A DNA stretch of 8,090 bases from Chloroflexota bacterium (lineage in GTDB: Bacteria; Chloroflexota; Anaerolineae; B4-G1). Location of the stretch: contig JAAEPW010001405.1 in assembly GCA_024232355.1 (NCBI GenBank), positions 1-8,090 on the forward strand, written 5' to 3'. The notes below the pieces were generated by a model. It ran no database searches and was not told where the DNA came from. It saw only the letters and a program-made list of their open reading frames with translations. The position numbers were made by a program, and so were the translations under genes. Within the stretch, counting starts at the first letter, position 1. The number at the start of each line of letters is the position of its first letter. Shown in pieces: positions 1-7,062 of the stretch.

Positions 1-149
1 ACCAAATTGACGTAGATTGACGGTATAATGAACCACTATTTGTGAAAATTTACACACCAATTGCCCCAAAACAAATCCAAGAACATTAATTCAAGAGTCT
101 CTCTACTTCAAGGATGGCCAGGAGCTGAGTCGCCAAGTCCCTGAATAAA
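1..149. other. AT-rich stretch without a gene
   Basis: I see no convincing coding region here. The only structure is a short direct repeat, ATTGACG at 6-12 and 16-22, spaced by one helical turn (10 bases) and followed by TATAAT at 24-29. The distances are wrong for a standard promoter: only 11 bases separate the first TTGACG from TATAAT. The stretch leads into the long inverted repeat at 150-202. Confidence 0.5.
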
Positions 150-202
150 CCGTTCGGCGGGGAGCCTCCCCCCAAAAGCGCGGGAGGCTCCCCGCCGAAC
201 GG
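150..202. repeat. Perfect 21-bp GC-rich inverted repeat (hairpin)
   Basis: The arm at 150-170 is perfectly complementary to the arm at 182-202, with an 11-base loop (171-181). No T run follows on the plus strand, and on the minus strand the sequence after it (ggtttattc) has only a short T run, so it is not a textbook terminator. It could be a REP-like intergenic element or a Rho-independent terminator lacking its U tract. Neither neighbouring stretch holds a recognisable gene. Confidence 0.75.
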
Positions 203-239
203 CCCGGCGAAATTCGCTGCTTCATCGTCGGGACTTTGC

Positions 240-460
240 CTTTGGACAACCAATGCACGGATCTTTCAAAATCCAGTATTGTACCCCCCCAAAAACCCCC
301 CCCCCCACCCACCACAGCAAATCAACGCCCCCCCCAGGCTCGTCCCATCGAAAGGCACAGCAGCCCCATCCCACAACGCCCAGACGCCTCTGAACACACC
401 AACCCTCTCTCCTCATCACCCAATCCCACCACACACCGCCCCCAACACCTACTCCCCACG
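240..460. repeat. C-rich repeat spacer with homopolymer C tracts
   Basis: The stretch starts with a partial copy of the 'D' module of the modular repeat: CAACCAATGCAC near 248-259 resembles CAAGCCAATGCAC at 693-705. It continues as strongly C/A-biased sequence with C runs at 284-290 (7), 296-306 (11) and 328-335 (8). Similar C/A-rich sequence lies in the same relative place in the right flank (about 7790-7870), between one set of modules and the next. Plus-strand open frames through here encode low-complexity Pro/His/Gln-rich peptides and are not credible genes. I infer that it is part of the repeat unit. Confidence 0.5.
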
Positions 461-464
461 CCAT

Positions 465-830
465 ATTCCATCGCTTTGCACGAGGTTCATTACCAGGGTT
501 TTGCACGGAGAGAAAACGAGGTGAGCCGAGGAATCAGTCCTCTGTTTCGGCGGTGGCAAGCAATGGGGCGGGAGCAAGGATCGCTACCCACAAACCGTCA
601 ATCACCACAACAAAGCCAACCCATCAGCAGCCATCACCTCCCCGCTTGTGGTCACAGACACCCCGCATTCCACCGCCCCCAACCCAAGGAAACAAGCCAA
701 TGCACCACCTGGACAAACCCGGGGGAGACGACGAGGGAGCGGATTGGGATCACGGCGGCGGCGAAGGCAATGAGGCGGGTCAGGCCGATAGACTCTGTAG
801 TAATCTGTGGCCACACTCACCCCTTCTCTA
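465..830. repeat. Long modular repeat, left copy (modules A to F)
   Basis: This stretch is collinear with 7447-7800 in the right flank and in the same orientation. Shared modules in order are: A (465-532, ATTCCATCG ... CCAGGGTTTTGCAC ... GAGCCGAGG), B (about 546-565, TTCGGCGGTGGC), C (588-660), D (683-745) and E/F (about 750-830, ACGGCGGCGGCG ... AATCTGTGG). Exact matches include 26 bases (635-660 with 7606-7631) and 23 bases (683-705 with 7663-7685). Module A also has a 23-base exact match to a third copy (477-499 with 7888-7910). Between modules the copies differ by substitutions and by indels that are not multiples of three, so it looks non-coding. The family is not one I recognise. Confidence 0.8.
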
Positions 831-919
831 ATCATCCCAATCCCGCGATACTGACCCATAAGGAGTGTTAGATTGTTCTAGTGTAACTCACCACGCCTTG
901 GTCACCTTTCCTGTATCGT
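831..919. other. Downstream end of operon, no clear terminator
   Basis: This short stretch lies between the left modular repeat and the stop codon of the last operon gene. I looked for a minus-strand hairpin followed by T residues and found none that is convincing. The operon transcript may be ended by a factor-dependent mechanism or run into the repeat, whose minus-strand transcript would be G-rich. Confidence 0.4.
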
Positions 920-2830
920 TTAACCCGCCTTGAAAAGGTCATTCAATTTCATTAACAGGCTAAAATCGCCCTCCACGCGATATTTGCCCTTCATAAAGGC
1001 TTGCTGACCATCTATTTCACCGTTGCTGACCAACACCCAAATTTCCGATGGTGTGTGGATAGTGAGCTTGGGAGTCTCTGAGGTTCCCTCGTGGAAAGCA
1101 CATACACCGCTTTCAATATGCAAGTAATAATTGCCCGGTTCTTTTCCGCTCACACAAAATTGAATGTCTGCAATCATGTCACCGGCTGCCTCGACGCTGA
1201 ATGCACCGGGCATACCGGCGATGATTTCGCGGCATGTGAGACTGCTTCTATCTACCATCGTTTCTTCCTCGATTGATAATTCGTCAGAAAAACTATCCCT
1301 GCTGCCAGCGACGAACAAGTCGTCCAACTTGAGCAAGATGCTCATGTCACCCGTTACCCGGTACATCCCCTGCATAAATGCCTGGCTCCCATCCAGTTCG
1401 CCTTTGGAAATCGCCAACCATATATCCGCAGGAGCGTGAATCGTGAGCGCCGGCTCGTCAACGACGCCGCGATGGGCTGTGCAATTGCCCTCTCGGATAC
1501 GGACATAGTACAAGCTGCCCCCCTTACCGCTGAGAACGTATTGGATGGTCGCGTCCAGACCTTTTGCGGCCTGGGGATTGAAAGCAGTCGGCATACCCAC
1601 CATCATCGCGTGTAGTTCCGGGTTTACCTCGCCGCCCTCGCCCGGCTTGGGATACTGAAAGAGGCGCGGGAAATCAGACAGGAGTTGCATTGAACCGCTG
1701 GCCTCAAATCTACCATTTTCAAAGGCTTCCATCCCATCTATTTCTCCGCTGCCGATGGCTTGCCAGATCTCGTGAGGGGTAGATATTCGGAGGGTAGGAC
1801 GTGGCGTCTGCCCCTGCTGGGCCGTGCAATGCCCGCTATTGATATTGAGATACCATTCTGTTGGGCCGGGGTCAAAATCTGCTTTAGGCGGAACCAAGTG
1901 GATCTGAATGGTTGCTTCCAGTTCCGGGACAGCCTTGGGATCATAGATTCCGGCCAAGTATTGCATCATGTAGGCATTGGAAACGTAAAAGTGGCCCTCG
2001 ATGTGTGCCACCGTGCTTTCTACTTTGGCATCGGAGGGAGCAAAAGGTGTGCTATCCAGTTCTTCCGCCAGAAGCGGGACCGTGTGCCGCATCTCTTCTG
2101 GAACTTGAAACCTATCCATCTGCTCTGTCCAATAACCGGCGGCCATATCGTAGAAAGCTTGCTTGCCACCGGGAAACAAGTCCTGGCATAATTCGGCTTG
2201 CAATTCGTCCGCAATGCGCCCCTCGCGGGCGACCTGCTCACCCGCCCGACGCATCAGATCATAATAGTGGGTGAACAACCCTTGCAGCGAACGGCGGCTG
2301 AGAGGCTCCGCGCCAGGACGTAGAATCTCGCCTGCATATTCCCAGTTTTCCATACGCGCAATCTGCTTAAAGGTGGCAACCAGCGATTCAAAGTGTTCAA
2401 ATTCGGGGAATCCACAGGGCGAGATCAAAAACATCTTGTCTGGCTTGTGGACGCGTTCCGGGTGACCGGTCACACCTGGGACGTTGGGGTGCGGAATCAA
2501 CCACGGTTCCAGGCGCGGCAAGAGACGGTCAACAAAATCTTTCATGATGCCACTCATGGTGAAATGGTAGAGCGGAGTGCCAAAGATCACCATATCGGCA
2601 GTGTTGTACTTTTCCAGCACTTTGCCCATACTGTCATCGTGAACGCACACGCCAGGAGTACGCGCCCAACAAGTATAGCAGCCGATGCAGGGCTCCAGGT
2701 GCAGTTTGCGAATGTGGATCACTTTTGTTTCCGCACCGGCCGCTTCCATTCCTTCGAGAAAGGGTTTCATCATGTGATAGGTGCTGCTGGCTTTCATTCG
2801 TGGTGAACCGTTTAATGCTAGAACTTTCAT
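920..2830 (-). CDS. Flavodoxin/FMN-reductase-like protein fused to three SCP2-like lipid-carrier domains
   Basis: Predicted soluble 636-residue protein. Residues 1 to about 200 form an NADPH-dependent FMN reductase/flavodoxin-like fold: a beta strand leading into the FMN phosphate loop GSPR (8-11), a Cys cluster CIGCYTC (48-54) with Cys62, and the family motif GTPLYHFTMSG followed by KDFVDR (84-102). Residues about 200-270 are a charged, probably helical linker. Three SCP2-like domains follow at about 275-391, 403-506 and 530-633. Each carries the repeated ending 'IW..(I/V)S.GE(I/L)DG..AF..G.(Y/F)' and closes near DLF; the first is the most diverged. SCP2 domains bind sterols, fatty acyl chains or other hydrophobic ligands. 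I infer a flavoenzyme with tethered lipid carriers; substrate and electron donor are unknown. There is no signal peptide or membrane segment. The ATG start has a strong AGGAGGT. It is the last gene of the operon, 69 bases after the AhpD-like gene. Confidence 0.88.
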   Translation of the reverse strand: MKVLALNGSPRMKASSTYHMMKPFLEGMEAAGAETKVIHIRKLHLEPCIGCYTCWARTPGVCVHDDSMGKVLEKYNTADMVIFGTPLYHFTMSGIMKDFVDRLLPRLEPWLIPHPNVPGVTGHPERVHKPDKMFLISPCGFPEFEHFESLVATFKQIARMENWEYAGEILRPGAEPLSRRSLQGLFTHYYDLMRRAGEQVAREGRIADELQAELCQDLFPGGKQAFYDMAAGYWTEQMDRFQVPEEMRHTVPLLAEELDSTPFAPSDAKVESTVAHIEGHFYVSNAYMMQYLAGIYDPKAVPELEATIQIHLVPPKADFDPGPTEWYLNINSGHCTAQQGQTPRPTLRISTPHEIWQAIGSGEIDGMEAFENGRFEASGSMQLLSDFPRLFQYPKPGEGGEVNPELHAMMVGMPTAFNPQAAKGLDATIQYVLSGKGGSLYYVRIREGNCTAHRGVVDEPALTIHAPADIWLAISKGELDGSQAFMQGMYRVTGDMSILLKLDDLFVAGSRDSFSDELSIEEETMVDRSSLTCREIIAGMPGAFSVEAAGDMIADIQFCVSGKEPGNYYLHIESGVCAFHEGTSETPKLTIHTPSEIWVLVSNGEIDGQQAFMKGKYRVEGDFSLLMKLNDLFKAG

Positions 2831-2835
2831 TACTG

Positions 2836-2842
2836 ACCTCCT
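2836..2842 (-). promoter_or_regulatory. Strong Shine-Dalgarno site of the flavoprotein-SCP2 gene
   Basis: AGGAGGT on the minus strand ends five bases before the ATG at 2830. It is the best ribosome binding site in the operon and fixes the start. It suggests independent, efficient translation of this last gene, which has the longest intergenic gap. Confidence 0.85.
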
Positions 2843-2872
2843 AAATTATCGTAATCGTGAGAACACGGATTT

Positions 2873-2899
2873 GCGGATTTGAGCGTGAGAAAAATCCGC
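2873..2899 (-). other. Small intercistronic hairpin
   Basis: GCGGATTT (2873-2880) is complementary to AAATCCGC (2892-2899), with an 11-base loop. In the minus-strand mRNA it sits immediately after the stop codon of the AhpD-like gene (2900-2902) and before the ribosome binding site of the flavoprotein gene. It has no T run, so a stability or processing stem is likelier than a terminator. Eight base pairs could arise by chance. Confidence 0.4.
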
Positions 2900-3931
2900 C
2901 TAATCCCGAAAATTCGTATTCTCTTGCCAAAGCCACGTTCCAACGCGCCGGGCAGCGATAAAGCTGGCCCAGGCCGCAGCCTCGACAAGTGCATCATCGC
3001 CAGGGCGCCAGGTACGATAGTCTTTTATTACCCCTTCGTCCACCTGATATGACGCCAACGCCACCAGCAGAGCCAAGCGCGCAGCCGGTTTGGACGAGTC
3101 ATCTAATCCGGTCATTGCCTCCTCCACCCAAGCACGGCTGAGGCCGGGATGCTCGCCATTCCAGGCGGCAACACGTTCGCTGACCAAGGCGCGCACATCG
3201 TCGGGTAACACATTCCGACCGGCTGTCTCAATCACTTCTGCCCAGCGTGCAAATGCGCTGGAAACGGTCGATGAGCCCGATGCCCAAGCCAGGTCGGCGG
3301 GCAGATCAGCGACGGGCAATAGTTCCAGGGACGCCCCGGTCAGTTTCTGCCGCCGTGCTGCGTGTGAAAAGTACCACCCGGCCATACGCTTGAGAATACC
3401 CTTTGCCCAGTCGTGGTTGGAGGGCAGAGGTGTCTCGCTCAAGAACACGTCAACCATGCGGTTGAGGTAATAGAGTGTTACGGCCGTGCCAACAATCTCT
3501 GGCGCTTCTCCTTCCGAAAAAGGCGGCGACAGCAAAATCGCATCACCCGGCGAGCGGGTAGCAGCGGCCCAGGCAACGATCTCGCGCAGCACCGAGTCCT
3601 GAATCTGCTCGTCGCGTCTGTGGCTGATGGCTGTGGCGGCATTATGCGCCGCCGTCGCGTGCAGCATCATGGTATGGGCATCCTGACAATACGGGCACTG
3701 GTTGAGTTGGGAAATGGCCGTGGCAACTGCTTCCTTGAGTTCCCGCCGCACCTTACCGACCAGTTCCGTCTCGCGGGTCGCCATCCAGACACCGGCCATC
3801 AACTGCGGCGCCGGCGAGTGCAACGCAAATGGCTCCACCAGAGCGCCAAAGTCTCGCTTGATTTGGCGATATACTTGAACGGTCAATCCACTGGCTTTGG
3901 CCACCGCGACGGGTTGAATGTACTTTATCAT
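2900..3931 (-). CDS. AhpD-like / carboxymuconolactone decarboxylase family protein
   Basis: 343-residue soluble protein. The opening section (residues 1-60, with the HSPAPQLMAGVW segment at 38-49) and the motif Glu67 - Cys79-Pro-Tyr-Cys82 - His86 are those of the AhpD/CMD superfamily. The spacing of Glu, both Cys and His matches the catalytic set of Mycobacterium AhpD (Glu118, Cys130, Cys133, His137). The His between the two cysteines in AhpD is Tyr81 here. Such proteins act as thiol-dependent peroxidase partners or related redox enzymes; true decarboxylases of the family lack the paired cysteines, so a redox role is favoured. The protein is about twice the length of AhpD. Its second half (about 180-343) is mostly helical and has no visible CxxC; it may be a degenerate second CMD-like half. 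The gene starts 14 bases after the upstream stop, with GAGAG (3939-3943) as a modest ribosome binding site. The physiological substrate is unknown. Confidence 0.88.
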   Translation of the reverse strand: MIKYIQPVAVAKASGLTVQVYRQIKRDFGALVEPFALHSPAPQLMAGVWMATRETELVGKVRRELKEAVATAISQLNQCPYCQDAHTMMLHATAAHNAATAISHRRDEQIQDSVLREIVAWAAATRSPGDAILLSPPFSEGEAPEIVGTAVTLYYLNRMVDVFLSETPLPSNHDWAKGILKRMAGWYFSHAARRQKLTGASLELLPVADLPADLAWASGSSTVSSAFARWAEVIETAGRNVLPDDVRALVSERVAAWNGEHPGLSRAWVEEAMTGLDDSSKPAARLALLVALASYQVDEGVIKDYRTWRPGDDALVEAAAWASFIAARRVGTWLWQENTNFRD

Positions 3932-3945
3932 TTAGAATCTCTCTA

Positions 3946-6453
3946 CTATTCTTTACGTTTCCGACTGTTGAACACGGCGACACCAACAAGGAGAGCCGTC
4001 CCCGCCACCATCAGCCAGCCGAACCAGTCGCCCCAGCGGGTATAGGGCGTTTGCCCCGGCACAGTAAAAGTCTCGCCGATAATGACGCCCCGTTGATTGA
4101 TATTCCCCTCGGCGGTGATGCGGCCGTAGGGGTCGATCACCAACGAGAGTCCGTTGATCGTACCCACTCCAAAGGCGGCGCGGTTCTCGACAGCGCGAAA
4201 GACGCCGTCGGAAGCGTGAAAAGCCGGGAACCAGGGGGTGCCACCGAAATCGTCGTCCGCCGGCATGAGCACAATCTCTGCGCCGCTGCGCGCCAGTTCG
4301 CGGGTAATGAACAGTCTGTGCCGGTCCCAGCAGACGCCGATGCCGACTTGCCCATAAGGAGTGTGCAAGACCGGATATTCCCTCGGCCCTGGAACAAAGC
4401 CGACATTTTCTTCCCCATCGGTGGTGTTGATCTTGGCCCGACGGCCGATCTCGTCTCCGTCCGGGCCAACCATCAACGCGGTATCGTGCATACCGGTAGG
4501 AGCCTGCCACACCACGTCGGCCACGATGTAGGCGTCCATCTCCCACGCCAGCCCCTCGAGTTGATCTATAAATCTCGGGTCGCTGGCGTCGCTGAACTCG
4601 TTCTCTGGCCAGACCACAAAGGCGGGCTGCTGGTCGGCGACTGAGCGGGTCAGCGCGGCGTCCACGTCAAAAATCGCTTGGGACGTCTCCGGGGGATTGG
4701 CAGCGGTGCCAAAATCCTCAGAGGCAAACTCGCCGGTGGATAGAATGTCCGGGTCCTGGTTGACCATATCAGTCAGGGCGGCGATGCTAAAGGTGTCTGC
4801 GGGCCAATCAGGGATGGTCACCGCGCCCCAGCCAACGATAGCGGCGACGATGATCAGCGCGACGATGCTGGCCCGGAAACCAGGTTTGGTCGCTCCGCTT
4901 ACACGAAAAACCCGGTTTCTCAATAGCAACAACGTCAGCGCCACATTCGCCAGCATCACCAAAAAGCTGAGTCCAGGAAATCCGGTGACGCTCAGAACTT
5001 GCAGCGCAGGGGGAAATCGCCATTGGGATTTTGCCAGCAGTACAAACCACCAATCCTCAACCACCGGAGCGATGAACTTGACAAACTCGGCTGCCGCCCA
5101 GGTCACGGGCAGGGCCAGCAGCTTGAGCGTGTCTGGTAGCCGGGCTTGGAGCCAAACGCCTAACAGGACGATCCCGGCGTAGAACGTGCCGACGGCGACA
5201 ATCAGGAAATAGCCCAAGGCTGGACTAAAGATGTGGGGGTACCAGTTGTGAACGGCGATGGACCAGATCAGTCCAAAGGGCAGCGCCAGGACATAGTATT
5301 GCTTGGCCGGCGCGATGGTAATCGCCATCAACAGCGGCACGAGCGCTAGCCAGCCCAGCAACCCCACGTCGAAATTGGGCATGGTGGCTGCCAGCAATAG
5401 GCCCGAAATCACCGAAAGCCCCATCCCAGCCCAAAAACGCAGCCGGGCCAGCGTTGTCTCGTAATCATCAACCCGCAACTGCATAGCTCGTTTCTGGTAC
5501 CTGGAGGTAAAGATAAAGGCCGGCGCCAGCAACAAGTAGCGCAGCGTGGTAAAAACGGCCATCAGGTTCGGAAGCAAGATAGCGGCCACACCCAACAGGG
5601 CCGCGGCGATAAACTGCCAGCCCCACATCAGGCTGATAATAGTGTTGGGGTAGATGAACATACTGTTGCGCCATAGAGCTTTAGCATAGCCCCATTTGGA
5701 ATAGCTGCCTGAAAGCGGCATGTCGGAAAACAATAACGTCCCCAGCCACAAACCAGCCATCACAACGCCGCTAACTACTGAACCCCAAATCATAAACCCG
5801 GCGTCGCCGCGCCAGACCAGAACACCGGACAGCGCAAAGAAACCCAGCCCACCCCACTCCATCCAGGTGGGGGGCAACCACAAGGGATCGTCTCGGTCAA
5901 AGATCAGCCTGTAGCCGACGATCAACGTCGATAGCAGCAGCGGCAGCCCGACGCTGATCCAGTGACTCATGCTGGGGATGTCAAAGGTGCTCCAGTGGAG
6001 AATCCAGGGGATGAAAGCGACCGTCATCCAGGCCATTCCGGAAAGCGGCAACGGCCCGACGGGACGTTGGTTGGCAGGCGCTTCATAGGATGCTTGATCG
6101 GAAGGCTTGAATAGGTTGTCCATTTTCAGCAATAGGCTCAAGTCACCATCGGCGGTGTAAAGGCCCTGCATCAAAGCCTCCTGGCCCGAGAGTTCGCCAC
6201 TGCTGATCCGCAGCCACACATCGGACGGGGTAGAGATGGTGAGGGTAGGCTCGGCAGCCGGGCCGGTGTAAAAAGCGCACTCAGCTGCTGTGCTTCCATC
6301 GCCGCCAGCGATGCGCAGGTGATAAACGCCAGATTCGGGGCCGCTCACGTCGAATTGGATCGTGGCGGTTAGTCCTTTGGCCGCACTGGCGTCAAAGGTG
6401 AGGGGCATGCCCTCGATGGTCTGACGAAGATTGAGATTAGCAAGTTGTTCCAT
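3946..6453 (-). CDS. SCP2 domain - membrane module - apolipoprotein N-acyltransferase (Lnt)-like fusion protein
   Basis: 835 residues, long for Lnt (usually about 500). Residues 1-116 are an SCP2-like domain, closely like those in the last gene of the operon (VWLRISSGELSGQEALMQG, 79-97). Residues about 136-320 hold about six hydrophobic segments of an unassigned membrane module. Residues about 338-545 resemble the Lnt membrane domain (start LRFWAGMGLSVISGLLLAA, 337-355; several further spans to about 548). Residues about 555-795 are a carbon-nitrogen hydrolase domain with the triad Glu617 (in VVWPE), Lys674 (in RRAKI) and Cys708 (in GVCWD). A last membrane span lies at 808-827, followed by a basic tail RKRKE. 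Lnt moves an acyl chain from phospholipid to the N-terminal Cys of lipoproteins on the outer face of the membrane. Here Cys-Trp-Asp replaces the Cys-Tyr-Glu of E. coli Lnt, so an amidase or another acyl acceptor is possible. The start is supported by AGGG (6463-6466), 15 bases after the PadR stop. Confidence 0.88.
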   Translation of the reverse strand: MEQLANLNLRQTIEGMPLTFDASAAKGLTATIQFDVSGPESGVYHLRIAGGDGSTAAECAFYTGPAAEPTLTISTPSDVWLRISSGELSGQEALMQGLYTADGDLSLLLKMDNLFKPSDQASYEAPANQRPVGPLPLSGMAWMTVAFIPWILHWSTFDIPSMSHWISVGLPLLLSTLIVGYRLIFDRDDPLWLPPTWMEWGGLGFFALSGVLVWRGDAGFMIWGSVVSGVVMAGLWLGTLLFSDMPLSGSYSKWGYAKALWRNSMFIYPNTIISLMWGWQFIAAALLGVAAILLPNLMAVFTTLRYLLLAPAFIFTSRYQKRAMQLRVDDYETTLARLRFWAGMGLSVISGLLLAATMPNFDVGLLGWLALVPLLMAITIAPAKQYYVLALPFGLIWSIAVHNWYPHIFSPALGYFLIVAVGTFYAGIVLLGVWLQARLPDTLKLLALPVTWAAAEFVKFIAPVVEDWWFVLLAKSQWRFPPALQVLSVTGFPGLSFLVMLANVALTLLLLRNRVFRVSGATKPGFRASIVALIIVAAIVGWGAVTIPDWPADTFSIAALTDMVNQDPDILSTGEFASEDFGTAANPPETSQAIFDVDAALTRSVADQQPAFVVWPENEFSDASDPRFIDQLEGLAWEMDAYIVADVVWQAPTGMHDTALMVGPDGDEIGRRAKINTTDGEENVGFVPGPREYPVLHTPYGQVGIGVCWDRHRLFITRELARSGAEIVLMPADDDFGGTPWFPAFHASDGVFRAVENRAAFGVGTINGLSLVIDPYGRITAEGNINQRGVIIGETFTVPGQTPYTRWGDWFGWLMVAGTALLVGVAVFNSRKRKE

Positions 6454-6468
6454 AATAGTTCGCCCTGA

Positions 6469-7020
6469 TTACAATTCCTGTTCAATAGTTTCAATGGCCT
6501 GTTTCAACCAGCGGATGTAAGCGTGTTCGTGTTCTTCCCCAAACTGCCGTACCAGTTCCCATAGCATACTCTCGCGGACGAGACCGGTTTCGGCGACGAT
6601 TTGCCCAATATAGGCTGAGGTTTCTTGTTCGTACCGGGTCAATTGGATGCGGTGCAAGTCCAACTGGCGCTGAAAATGATCCAAAATTGTCTCCTTGTCC
6701 AACGTTCCAGAAAAGAACAACTTGAGCAGGGCTGGCCTTTTCATAGGCAACAACTCATCCATTGGTTCAGCCAACCAATCCAGCAAAGCGCTTCGGCCCG
6801 TCTCGGTGATGGTATAGATTTTCTTGTCCGGCTTTCCTTCCTGGGGTTTCACCTCAAATTCGATCAAGCCATCGCCTCCCATCGCTTTCAGCGTGGGGTA
6901 AATCTGGCTGAGGGCCGCGTGCCAAAAGAACTGGGTTGAATTATCTATGTGCCTCTTTAACTCGTAGCCAGTTAGGGGGCCATAGCTGAGAAAGGCTAGC
7001 AGTGTGTGCTTGAGTGACAT
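6469..7020 (-). CDS. PadR-family transcriptional regulator
   Basis: 183 residues. The N-terminal winged helix-turn-helix spans about 1-85. It opens with MSLKHTLLAFLSYGPLTGYELKR, the usual PadR start, continues with the recognition region around SQIYPTLKAMGGDGLIE, and ends with the wing KKIYTITETGRSALLDWL. Residues about 93-180 form the C-terminal dimerisation helices of the PadR/VirR-like type. PadR proteins are usually repressors released by small aromatic or hydrophobic ligands, and often control adjacent transport or detoxification genes. I chose the ATG at 7020, which has TGAGG (7026-7030) five bases upstream, over the in-frame GTG at 7026, which would overlap that site. It is the first gene of the operon, 15 bases before the SCP2-Lnt gene, so it is very likely autoregulatory. 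The inducer is unknown. Confidence 0.93.
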   Translation of the reverse strand: MSLKHTLLAFLSYGPLTGYELKRHIDNSTQFFWHAALSQIYPTLKAMGGDGLIEFEVKPQEGKPDKKIYTITETGRSALLDWLAEPMDELLPMKRPALLKLFFSGTLDKETILDHFQRQLDLHRIQLTRYEQETSAYIGQIVAETGLVRESMLWELVRQFGEEHEHAYIRWLKQAIETIEQEL

Positions 7021-7062
7021 AAACACCTCATAGGTAAATCTTTACTATATCAATTCTTATAT

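Noticed and set aside
7..29. TTGACG followed by TATAAT at the left edge as a promoter
   Set aside because: The spacing of 11 bases (or 1 base from the second TTGACG) does not fit a sigma70 promoter, and no gene follows.
236..871. Plus-strand open frame of 211 codons across the left repeat
   Set aside because: It has no ribosome binding site and a low-complexity Pro/His/Gln-rich product. The homologous right-flank copy keeps the frame only in part and loses it through indels, and the substitutions are not biased to third positions.
3413..4546. Long frames in other phases over the Lnt-like and AhpD-like genes
   Set aside because: These are shadows of GC-rich coding sequence. The true frames carry full family motifs and catalytic residues.
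7026..7026. GTG at 7026 as the start of the PadR gene
   Set aside because: It would overlap the TGAGG ribosome binding site. The ATG at 7020 has proper spacing and gives the normal PadR N-terminus.
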